From Modestobacter lapidis (GTDB taxonomy: Bacteria > Actinomycetota > Actinomycetes > Mycobacteriales > Geodermatophilaceae): 64,000 nucleotides of DNA. The notes beneath the pieces were generated by a model, which had not been told where the DNA came from, did no database searches, and was given only the letters and a program-made list of their open reading frames with translations. Where the stretch lies: the NCBI GenBank assembly GCA_019779905.1, contig JABAKE010000001.1, positions 248,001 through 312,000 of the forward strand, in the 5' to 3' direction. Both the position numbers and the translations under genes were made by a program. This document shows, piece by piece, positions 57,041 through 64,000 of the stretch; the stretch's first letter is position 1; the number at the start of each line of letters is the position of its first letter.

Positions 57041-57717
57041 CGCGGCCCGCCCGCGCGGCGACGGCCGGCCCGGCCCGCCCGCGCACCGGTAGCAGCGCCG
57101 TCCGTACCGGCAGCACCGCCGTCCGTACCGGCAGCACCGCCGTCCGTACCGGCAGCACCGCCGTCCGTACCGGGAGCACCGCCACCGGCCCGGTCCGCAG
57201 CGCGCCGTCGGCGCCCCGGCGCACCGGCCCGGTGCCCAGCCGGCCGCAGCTCCGCCTGGTGCCGCCGGCCACCACCCCGGTCCGTGTGCGGCGCACGATG
57301 TCCGCAGGACGCCGGGCACCGTTCGTCCTGCTCGTCGTGGCCATGCTGGTCGGCACCACGGTGTCGCTGCTGCTGCTCAACACCGCCATCGCCGTGGACT
57401 CTTTGGAGGCCAACCAGCGCCGGGCCGCCATCGCCGACCAGGCCCAGCAGGTCGACCAGCTCGAGCAGCAGGTCATCACCGGCAGCACCGCCGCCCAGCT
57501 CGCCCGGGCCGCGACGGACGCCGGGTTGGTGCCCTCCGGTGCCGCCGCCCACCTCGTGCTGGGCCCGGACGGCACCTCCGCGGTCCGCGGCACCGCCGTC
57601 CCGGCCGAGCCCCGCCCGGCCGGCGCTCCCGTCCCGCCCGCGCCCGCCGCGCCCGGACCGGCGGCGCCCGGCGCGCCCGCACCGGCGGCGCCCCCTGCCG
57701 AGACGCCCGGGGACTGA
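57037..57717 (+). CDS. ftsL: FtsL-type division protein with extended N-terminus
   Basis: A 226-residue bitopic protein. A long basic Pro/Arg/Thr-rich cytoplasmic N-terminus (1-91) contains four copies of AVRTGST. One membrane segment (about 94-118) follows, then a short coiled coil [20 protein letters not shown]. The C-terminal 50 residues are Pro/Ala-rich. FtsL links FtsQ-FtsB to FtsI-FtsW in the divisome. Identified mainly by position between rsmH and ftsI and by its topology, since FtsL sequence is poorly conserved. Confidence 0.85.
   Translation: MTRPARAATAGPARPRTGSSAVRTGSTAVRTGSTAVRTGSTAVRTGSTATGPVRSAPSAPRRTGPVPSRPQLRLVPPATTPVRVRRTMSAGRRAPFVLLVVAMLVGTTVSLLLLNTAIAVDSLEANQRRAAIADQAQQVDQLEQQVITGSTAAQLARAATDAGLVPSGAAAHLVLGPDGTSAVRGTAVPAEPRPAGAPVPPAPAAPGPAAPGAPAPAAPPAETPGD
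57097..57180 (+). repeat. Four 21-base tandem repeats inside ftsL
   Basis: Units at 57097, 57118, 57139 and 57160 each encode AVRTGST (residues 21-48); they differ at one base in the last unit. The repeat is in frame, so changes in copy number would not break FtsL. Confidence 0.9.
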
Positions 57718-57719
57718 CC

Positions 57720-59594
57720 GTGCCCGACGACGGACGCCCGCTGGGTCCGCGCCGCGGCACCGCCGCCCGGCCCGCCGGCCCCGCCGGCCGCGGCAGCGCT
57801 GCCCGCCCGCGCCGCCCGGTCGCCCCCGGCGCGCCTCCCGCGGCCGGCGGCGGGAGCGGGCGAGGCTCGGCTCCCGTGCGGGTGCAGCGGGAACGGCGCA
57901 ACCGGATCGGCCTGGCCTTCATGGTCTCCCTGCTGGTCCTCGTGGTCGGCCGGCTGGTGCTGGTGCAGGGCGTCGACGGCGCCGCGTACGCCCAGGCCGC
58001 CGAGGACTCCCGGATGCGGACCAGCCCGATCACCGCCGTCCGCGGCGAGATCACCGACCGCGACGGCAAGGTGCTGGCCTACTCGGTCGCCGCCGAGCGG
58101 GTCGTCGCCGACCCCACCGTGGTCACCGACCCGGCACGCACGGCCCTGGCGCTCACCACGCTGCTGGACGTGCCGGCCGCCGAGCTCACCGAGCGCCTCT
58201 CCCGCGACGGCCGCTACGTCGTGCTGGCCGGTCAGGTCGCCCCCGACGTCACCGACCGGATCCGCGACCTCGGACTGGGCGGCATCTACTTCGAGGACGA
58301 CCCGGTGCGTCTCTACCCGGCCGGCGCGGTCGGCGGGCAGGTCGTCGGGTTCGTCGGCCAGGAGGGCGAGGGCCTGGCCGGCATCGAGCAGACCTACTCC
58401 GACCAGCTGGCCGGCACCGATGGCGTGGAGCGGGTGGAGGTCGACGGCAGCGGCAACCCGATCCCCTCCGGCATCGACGACACGACCCCGGCCACGGACG
58501 GCGGCACCGTCCAGCTCACCCTGGACGAGGACCTGCAGTTCGTCGTCCAGGAACGGCTGGCGACCGCGTGCGCCGACGGGGCCACCACCGCAGCGTCCGC
58601 CGTCGTCCTCGACGCCCAGACCGGCGAGGTCGCCGCGATGGCCTCCTGCCCGGGCTACGACCCCGGCGCCTATGGCGACACCGACCCCGAGCTGCTGGGC
58701 AACCCGGTCGTCTCCGAGGTCTACGAGCCCGGCTCGGTGATGAAGGCGGTGACCCTGGCCGCGGCCATCGAGGAGGGCAAGGCCGACCCGGACCGGGTAC
58801 TGCAGGTGCCCGGCCACATCCAGGCCGGCGACACCGTCGTCACCGACGCCCACGACCACGCGCCGATCGGGTTCACCGTGACCGGCATCCTGGCCAAGTC
58901 CAGCAACGTCGGGTCGATCATGCTGGCCCGCGAGATCGGCGACGACAAGCTCGAGGAGTACCTGCGGGCTTTCGGCATCGGCTCCCGGACCGGCATCGAG
59001 CTGCCGGGGGAGAGCGCCGGCATCCTCGAGGACTCCGCGGACTGGACGGCCAGCCGGGCGGCGAACGTGCCGATCGGGCAGGGCGTCTCGGTGACCACGC
59101 TGCAGATGGCCTCGGTGTACCAGACGCTGGCCAACGGCGGCGTGCGCGTACCGCCGCGGGTGGTGAGCTCGGTGACCGCCGCCGACGGCACGGTGACCGC
59201 CGCGCCGCGGCCGGCCGGCACCCGGGTGGTCGGTGAGCCCACCGCCGCGGCGATGACCCACATGCTCGAGGCGGTCGTCGGCAAGGGCGGTACCGCGCCG
59301 CTGGGGGCGGTCGACGGCTTCCGGGTGGTCGGCAAGACCGGCACCGCGCAGCGCGCCAACCCCGACTGCAGCTGCTACACCGGCGGCGGCTACTTCACCA
59401 CCTTCGTCGGCTACGCCCCCGCCGACGACCCCCAGTACGTGGTCGCCGTCGACCTCGAACGCCCCACCAGCTCGGCCGAGGGCGGCCAGGTCGCCGCCCC
59501 CGTCTTCGCCGACGTCATGCGCTACGCGCTGACCGCCGGAGGTGTCGTCCCCTCCGGCACGCCCCGACCCGAGTTCACCCTGACCGCCCCCTGA
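57720..59594 (+). CDS. ftsI: Peptidoglycan transpeptidase FtsI (PBP3/PbpB)
   Basis: A 624-residue class B penicillin-binding protein. A Pro/Arg/Gly-rich cytoplasmic part (1-60) precedes a membrane anchor (about 63-82). The dimerisation domain follows (from SRMRTSPITAVRGEITDRDG). The transpeptidase motifs are SVMK (S339, K342), SSN (394-396) and KTG (539-541). It crosslinks septal peptidoglycan. GTG at 57720 is two bases after the ftsL stop. No PASTA domain is present. All catalytic residues are intact. Confidence 0.95.
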   Translation: MPDDGRPLGPRRGTAARPAGPAGRGSAARPRRPVAPGAPPAAGGGSGRGSAPVRVQRERRNRIGLAFMVSLLVLVVGRLVLVQGVDGAAYAQAAEDSRMRTSPITAVRGEITDRDGKVLAYSVAAERVVADPTVVTDPARTALALTTLLDVPAAELTERLSRDGRYVVLAGQVAPDVTDRIRDLGLGGIYFEDDPVRLYPAGAVGGQVVGFVGQEGEGLAGIEQTYSDQLAGTDGVERVEVDGSGNPIPSGIDDTTPATDGGTVQLTLDEDLQFVVQERLATACADGATTAASAVVLDAQTGEVAAMASCPGYDPGAYGDTDPELLGNPVVSEVYEPGSVMKAVTLAAAIEEGKADPDRVLQVPGHIQAGDTVVTDAHDHAPIGFTVTGILAKSSNVGSIMLAREIGDDKLEEYLRAFGIGSRTGIELPGESAGILEDSADWTASRAANVPIGQGVSVTTLQMASVYQTLANGGVRVPPRVVSSVTAADGTVTAAPRPAGTRVVGEPTAAAMTHMLEAVVGKGGTAPLGAVDGFRVVGKTGTAQRANPDCSCYTGGGYFTTFVGYAPADDPQYVVAVDLERPTSSAEGGQVAAPVFADVMRYALTAGGVVPSGTPRPEFTLTAP

Positions 59595-59669
59595 CCGCAC
59601 CGGCGTCCGCCCGCCGGGAGCCGGTGTCCCGGCCCCGGGTGCGGCCCGGGCACCCACCGGCACCGCCGG

Positions 59670-59675
59670 TAGATT
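59670..59675 (+). promoter_or_regulatory. -10 box of murE
   Basis: TAGATT lies 8 bases before the GTG start of murE, suggesting an internal promoter that gives a leaderless mRNA in addition to read-through from ftsI. Confidence 0.45.
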
Positions 59676-59683
59676 GGACACTC

Positions 59684-61240
59684 GTGAGTCCGACCGTTGC
59701 CGGTTCGGTGCCCCGGCCATCGGGCACCGGCCGGCTCCCGCTCGCCGATCTCGGCGATCTCGTCGGCGTCCCCGTCTGCGGCGACCCGGCGACGACGGTC
59801 TCCGGGGCCACCCTCGCCTCGACCGACGTCCGCCCCGGTGACCTCTACGCCGCGCTGCCCGGCGCCCGCACCCACGGGGCCCGCTACGCCGCCGACGCGG
59901 CCGCCCGGGGCGCGGCCGCGGTGCTCACCGACCCGGCGGGGGAGGCCGACGCCCGCGCCACCGGCCTGCCGGTGTGCGTCGTCGCCGATCCCCGTGACCT
60001 GCTGGGTGCGGTTGCGGCCCGGGTGTACGGCTCGCCCAGCGAGCGGCTGACGATGCTCGGCATCACCGGCACCAACGGCAAGACGACGACGGCCCACCTG
60101 GTCGAGGCAGGCCTGGCCGCCGCCGGCTGGACCAGCGGGCTGCTGGGCACCGTGCAGACCCGGACCCGCGGCCGGGACGCCACCGGCGAGCCGGTCACCA
60201 CCACCTTCCCCAGCGTGCGCACCACACCCGAGGCGCCCGACCTGCACGCGCTGCTGGCCAGCATGGTCGAGTCCGGGGTGCGCGCGGTGGTCATGGAGGT
60301 CTCCAGCCACGCCCTCGTCCAGGGCCGGGTCGGCGGCGTCCGCTTCGCCGCCGCCGGCTTCACCAACCTGTCCCGCGACCACCTGGACTTCCACGGCGAC
60401 GCGGAGAGCTACTTCCAGGCCAAGGCCCGGCTCTTCGACGGCCGCGCCGAGGTCGAGGTCGTCGACGTCGACGACCCGGCCGGCCGGCGGTTGCTCGCAC
60501 CGCGGACGATCACCGTCTCCACCCGGGGCGCCGACGGCGCGCACTGGTCGGCCACCGACGTCGCCCCCGGCCCCCAGGGCGGCTCCGTCTTCACCCTGCA
60601 CCACCGGGACGGCGGCAGCTGGCCGGTGCAGCTGCGGCTGCCCGGCGCCTTCAACGTGGCCAACGCGGTCCTGGCGGTGGCCCTGCTGGACGCCGTGGGC
60701 GTCCCGGTCGAGGCCGCCGTCGCCGGGCTGGCCGAGGCCGTCGTCCCCGGCCGGATGGAGCCCGTCGTCGCCGGTCAGCCGTTCGCGGCCGTCGTCGACT
60801 ACGCGCACACCCCCGACGCCGTCCGCACGGCGCTCGAGGCGCTGCGGGCAGGCACCCCCGGACGGCTGCTGACCGTGCTGGGCTGCGGCGGCGACCGCGA
60901 CGCCGGCAAGCGGCCGGACATGGGCGCCGTGGCCGCAGCCGGCAGCGACCTGCTGGTCATCACCGACGACAACCCCCGGTCCGAGGACCCGGCCGAAATC
61001 CGGGCGGCCATGCGCGCCGGCGCCGACGGCGTTCCGACCGACCGGCGGGCCGAGGTGCTGGAGATCGGCGACCGGCGCGCGGCGCTGGCCGCCGCCGTGC
61101 GACGCGCCCGCCCAGGGGACACGCTGTTCGTGGCCGGCAAGGGCCACGAGACGGGGCAGGAGGTCGGGAGCCGGGTGCTGCCCTTCGACGATCGAGAGGT
61201 GCTGCGCGAGGTGCTCGGCGAGCTCGGGGTGCGTCCGTGA
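59684..61240 (+). CDS. murE: UDP-N-acetylmuramoyl-tripeptide synthase (meso-diaminopimelate adding)
   Basis: A 518-residue Mur ligase. The ATP loop is LGITGTNGKTTTAHLVEAGL (about 125-144), EVSSHAL follows, and DDNPRSEDP carries the DNPR motif that selects meso-diaminopimelate. The enzyme adds the third residue to UDP-MurNAc-L-Ala-D-Glu. GTG at 59684 lies 89 bases after ftsI and behind a TAGATT box; an earlier ATG at 59624 is unlikely. Its stop overlaps murF (GTGA). Confidence 0.95.
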   Translation: MSPTVAGSVPRPSGTGRLPLADLGDLVGVPVCGDPATTVSGATLASTDVRPGDLYAALPGARTHGARYAADAAARGAAAVLTDPAGEADARATGLPVCVVADPRDLLGAVAARVYGSPSERLTMLGITGTNGKTTTAHLVEAGLAAAGWTSGLLGTVQTRTRGRDATGEPVTTTFPSVRTTPEAPDLHALLASMVESGVRAVVMEVSSHALVQGRVGGVRFAAAGFTNLSRDHLDFHGDAESYFQAKARLFDGRAEVEVVDVDDPAGRRLLAPRTITVSTRGADGAHWSATDVAPGPQGGSVFTLHHRDGGSWPVQLRLPGAFNVANAVLAVALLDAVGVPVEAAVAGLAEAVVPGRMEPVVAGQPFAAVVDYAHTPDAVRTALEALRAGTPGRLLTVLGCGGDRDAGKRPDMGAVAAAGSDLLVITDDNPRSEDPAEIRAAMRAGADGVPTDRRAEVLEIGDRRAALAAAVRRARPGDTLFVAGKGHETGQEVGSRVLPFDDREVLREVLGELGVRP

Positions 61241-62688
61241 TCCGGCTGTCGCTCGCCGAGGTGGCCGAGGCCGTCGGCGGGGAGCTGGTCGGGCTCCCGG
61301 GCGAGGTCACCGGTTCCGTCACGGTCGACTCCCGCACCATCTCACCCGGCGACCTGTTCGTCGCGCTGCCCGGCGAGCGGGTCGACGGCGCCGACTTCCT
61401 CCCCGCGGCCGCGGCTGCCGGGGCCGCCGGCGCACTGAGCACCCGGCCGCACCCGGCACTGCCCTGCGTGGTCGTGCCTGATCCGGTGCCTGCGCTGGGC
61501 CGGCTGGCCGCCGCAGCGCACGCGCGGCTGGTCGGCGGCGGGCTGGTCACCGTGGGCGTCACCGGGTCGTCCGGGAAGACGTCGACCAAGGACCTGCTCG
61601 GCCAGGTGCTGGCCACCGCCGGCCCGACGGTCAGCCCCCAGGGCTCGTTCAACAACGACATCGGCCTCCCGCTCACCGTGCTCACCGCCGGCCCGGACAC
61701 CCGCTACCTGGTGCTGGAGATGGGCTCGCGCGGACCGGGGCACATCGCCCGGCTGTGCGGCGTCGCCCGCCCTCTGATCGGCGTGGTCCTCAACGTCGGG
61801 TCCGCCCACCTCGGTGAGTTCGGCAGCGCCGACGCCATCGCCACCAGCAAGGGCGAGCTGGTCGAGGCGCTGCCGGCCGAGGGCACCGCCGTGCTCAACG
61901 CCGACGACCCCCGGGTGCTCGGGATGGCCGGCCGGTCCCGCGCCCGGGTGGTCACCACCGGGGTCGACGCCGCCGGGGCCGACGTGCGGGCCACCGGCGT
62001 GGAACTGGACGAGCAGGCCAGGGCCCGGTTCACGTTGGTCGCCGCGGGGGAGGAGCACCCGGTCACGCTGCAGGTGGTCGGCGCCCACCAGGTCGCCAAT
62101 GCGCTCTCCGCGGCCGGGGCAGCGCTGGCCGCCGGGCTGTCGCCGGCGCAGGTCGCCGCCGGGCTGTCCGCCGCGGGGGCGCGCAGCCGCTGGCGGATGG
62201 AGGTCAGCCGCCGCGCCGACGGGGTGACCGTGGTCAACGACGCCTACAACGCGAACCCCGAATCGATGCGCGCCGCCCTGGCTGCGCTGGCCGGGCTGGC
62301 CGCGCGGCGGCGGGTCGCCGTCCTCGGCGCGATGGGCGAGCTGGGCCCGGGCGCCGACGCCGCCCACGCGCGGCTCGGCCGCGACGCGGTGCGCGCCGGG
62401 GTGGACGTGCTGGTCTCCGTCGGCCCGGATGCCATCGGCGTGCACACCGGTGCGGTGGCCGAGTGGTCGGCCGCCGGCCGCGGACCCGGAGGAGAGCCCG
62501 TGCACGTGGCCGACCGGGACGCCGCCCGGCGGCTGCTCGCCGCGGAGCTCTCCCCGGGGGACGTCGTCCTGGTGAAGGCCTCCCGCTCCTACGCTCTCGA
62601 GGTGCTCGCCGCCGACCTGCTCACCGACGACCCCGTCGTCCCCGGCACGGACACCGACTCCGCCGGCGCCTGGAAGGGAACCGCGTGA
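61237..62688 (+). CDS. murF: UDP-N-acetylmuramoyl-tripeptide D-alanyl-D-alanine ligase
   Basis: A 483-residue Mur ligase. VTVGVTGSSGKTSTKDLLGQ is the ATP loop, SFNNDIGLPLT and VNDAYNANPESMRAALAALA are MurF-specific. It adds D-Ala-D-Ala to UDP-MurNAc-tripeptide. GTG overlaps the murE stop and its own stop overlaps mraY (both GTGA). Length is normal. Confidence 0.95.
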   Translation: MIRLSLAEVAEAVGGELVGLPGEVTGSVTVDSRTISPGDLFVALPGERVDGADFLPAAAAAGAAGALSTRPHPALPCVVVPDPVPALGRLAAAAHARLVGGGLVTVGVTGSSGKTSTKDLLGQVLATAGPTVSPQGSFNNDIGLPLTVLTAGPDTRYLVLEMGSRGPGHIARLCGVARPLIGVVLNVGSAHLGEFGSADAIATSKGELVEALPAEGTAVLNADDPRVLGMAGRSRARVVTTGVDAAGADVRATGVELDEQARARFTLVAAGEEHPVTLQVVGAHQVANALSAAGAALAAGLSPAQVAAGLSAAGARSRWRMEVSRRADGVTVVNDAYNANPESMRAALAALAGLAARRRVAVLGAMGELGPGADAAHARLGRDAVRAGVDVLVSVGPDAIGVHTGAVAEWSAAGRGPGGEPVHVADRDAARRLLAAELSPGDVVLVKASRSYALEVLAADLLTDDPVVPGTDTDSAGAWKGTA

Positions 62689-63764
62689 AGTCGGTCCTGA
62701 TCGCGGCCGCCTTCGGCCTGGTCATCTCCATCCTGCTCACCCCGCTGGCCATCAAGGCGTTCCGCCGGCGGGGATTCGGGCAGGAGATCCGGGACGACGG
62801 CCCGGAGAGCCACCTGTCCAAGAAGGGCACGCCCACCATGGGCGGCACCGTCATGGTGCTGGCCACCGTCGGTGGCTACCTGATCGCGCACCTCTTCCTG
62901 ATCAACCAGGAAGGGCGCGGGGTCACGGCCACCGGCCTGCTGCTGCTGTTCCTGCTGATCGGGCTGGGCACGGTCGGCTTCCTCGACGACTACCTGAAGA
63001 TCCGCTACCGCCGCAGCCTGGGCCTGAACAAGACGGCCAAGTTGATCGGCCAGCTGGTGATCGGGCTGACCTTCGCCCTCCTGGCCCTGTGGCAGGAGAA
63101 CGACCAGGGGGTGCCGGTCGCGTCGCCGGCGGTCTCCTTCGTGCGCGACATCGCGCCGCTGACCTTGCCGACCGTGCTGTTCGCCGTCCTGGCCTACCTC
63201 TTCATCGCCGGCTTCTCCAACGCGGTGAACCTCACCGACGGCCTGGACGGGCTGGCAGCCGGCTGCTCGGCGATGGTCTTCGCGTCCTACGTGATCATCT
63301 CGTTCTGGCAGTTCGGCCACGACTGCAGCGCCGCGCTGGTCGACGGCTGCTACACCGTGCGCGACCCGCTCGACGTCACCCTGATCGCGGCCGCCGCGAT
63401 GGGGGCGTGCCTGGGCTTCCTGTGGTGGAACACCTCCCCGGCCCGGATCTTCATGGGCGACACCGGGTCGCTGGCCCTCGGTGGCCTGATGGCCGGGCTG
63501 GCCATCGTGACCCGCACCGAGCTGCTGCTCGTGGTGCTCGGTGGGCTGTTCGTGGCGGTGACCCTGTCGGTGGTCATCCAGGTGGCCTTCTTCCGGGCCA
63601 CCCGGCGGCGGGTCTTCCGGATGGCCCCGCTGCACCACCACTTCGAGCTCGCCGGCTGGGCGGAGAGCACCGTCATCGTCCGGTTCTGGCTGGTGACGGG
63701 CATGGCGGTAGCGTTCGGGATCGGCCTGTTCTACGCCGACTGGCTCTCCTTCGCGGGCCTGTGA
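62685..63764 (+). CDS. mraY: Phospho-N-acetylmuramoyl-pentapeptide transferase
   Basis: A 359-residue protein with ten predicted membrane segments. SHLSKKGTPTMGGTVMVLAT, GFLDDYLKIRYRRSLGLNKT (catalytic Asp-Asp), NLTDGLDGLAAG and RMAPLHHHFELAGWAESTVI are MraY hallmarks. It transfers phospho-MurNAc-pentapeptide to undecaprenyl phosphate, giving lipid I. Overlaps murF by four bases. Confidence 0.96.
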   Translation: MKSVLIAAAFGLVISILLTPLAIKAFRRRGFGQEIRDDGPESHLSKKGTPTMGGTVMVLATVGGYLIAHLFLINQEGRGVTATGLLLLFLLIGLGTVGFLDDYLKIRYRRSLGLNKTAKLIGQLVIGLTFALLALWQENDQGVPVASPAVSFVRDIAPLTLPTVLFAVLAYLFIAGFSNAVNLTDGLDGLAAGCSAMVFASYVIISFWQFGHDCSAALVDGCYTVRDPLDVTLIAAAAMGACLGFLWWNTSPARIFMGDTGSLALGGLMAGLAIVTRTELLLVVLGGLFVAVTLSVVIQVAFFRATRRRVFRMAPLHHHFELAGWAESTVIVRFWLVTGMAVAFGIGLFYADWLSFAGL

Positions 63765-63787
63765 GGACGAGGACGGGGGAGCAGCCG

Positions 63788-64000
63788 ATGGGCACCGTGC
63801 TGGTCACCGGCCTGGGCGTCTCGGGGGCCGCGGCGGCCCGGGTGCTGCTGGCCCGCGGTGACGAGGTGCTGCTGACCGACGCCGCCGTCCCGGCCGCCCT
63901 CGACGAGCTCGTCGCCGCCGGCGCGACCTGGCTGGGGCCGGTGTCCACGCCGCCCGAGGGGATCGACCTGGTGGTCACCTCCCCGGGCTGGCGACCCGAT
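63788..64000 (+). CDS. murD: UDP-N-acetylmuramoyl-L-alanine D-glutamate ligase, N-terminal part
   Basis: Only the first 71 residues are in the window. VLVTGLGVSGAAAARVLLAR and DLVVTSPGWRPD are the Rossmann-like start and the SPG motif of MurD. ATG at 63788 has GGGGGAG upstream; a GTG at 63761 overlapping the mraY stop is in the same frame and would add nine residues. The enzyme adds D-glutamate to UDP-MurNAc-L-Ala. The gene continues beyond the right edge. Confidence 0.88.
   Translation, partial: MGTVLVTGLGVSGAAAARVLLARGDEVLLTDAAVPAALDELVAAGATWLGPVSTPPEGIDLVVTSPGWRPD

Noticed and set aside
56979-59720. Minus-strand open frame of 913 codons opposite ftsL and ftsI
   Set aside because: No recognisable domain; antisense to essential division genes.

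Overview
The window is a high-GC actinobacterial chromosome segment. Gene content and order point to a Geodermatophilaceae-like organism (Blastococcus, Geodermatophilus or Modestobacter type): carotenoid genes, many GTG starts, 4-base stop/start overlaps throughout, and many starts lying 6-8 bases downstream of a TANNNT-like -10 box, as expected for leaderless mRNAs. The family-level assignment is inferred from gene content, not from a database search.

The backbone follows, with insertions, the order that I recall for Mycobacterium tuberculosis Rv2178c-Rv2155c. It runs aroG end, a PknL-like kinase, an Rv2175c-like DNA-binding protein, polyprenyl synthase, metF, an Rv2170-like acetyltransferase, a DUF3040 protein, mraZ, rsmH, ftsL, ftsI, murE, murF, mraY and murD start.

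Region by region: 1-6340 holds the end of class II DAHP synthase, threonine aldolase, a GntP permease, endonuclease IV, a PASTA-domain Ser/Thr kinase and its likely DNA-binding partner. 6370-10523 is a carotenoid cluster (crtYc, crtYd, then crtE-crtI-crtB on the other strand). 10738-12288 holds metF and an unknown protein. 12.4-24.1 kb is an accessory island: a vapB antitoxin with a frameshifted vapC remnant, an N,N-dimethylformamidase-like operon (dmfA1-dmfA2) with a LuxR regulator, and a type I restriction-modification locus carrying a Doc-type toxin-antitoxin pair between hsdS and hsdR. 24.4-29.95 kb holds membrane and metabolic genes, including an adenosine kinase-like gene. 35.5-30.1 kb, minus strand, is a six-gene overlapping operon (ybaK, acetyltransferase, crtO-like, cruF-like, GT2 glycosyltransferase, flavin reductase) that probably finishes carotenoid tailoring.

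Two DNA-damage units follow. A DUF6504-HEPN-dnaE2-like operon (37464-42120) and dinB (48076-49326) each carry a perfect mycobacterial-type LexA box at the promoter. Between them are a methyltransferase/phosphodiesterase pair and an unusual minus-strand trio: a short Asp-Gly-Gly-Ala repeat protein, a JmjC-type cupin oxygenase that appears to start at CTG, and a sucrase/ferredoxin-like protein.

From 50 kb, a MoxR-DUF58-transglutaminase operon on the minus strand faces away from the division and cell wall (dcw) cluster, which starts at mraZ behind 10-bp-periodic MraZ-type repeats and leaves the window inside murD. No rRNA, tRNA, CRISPR array or intact transposase was found.
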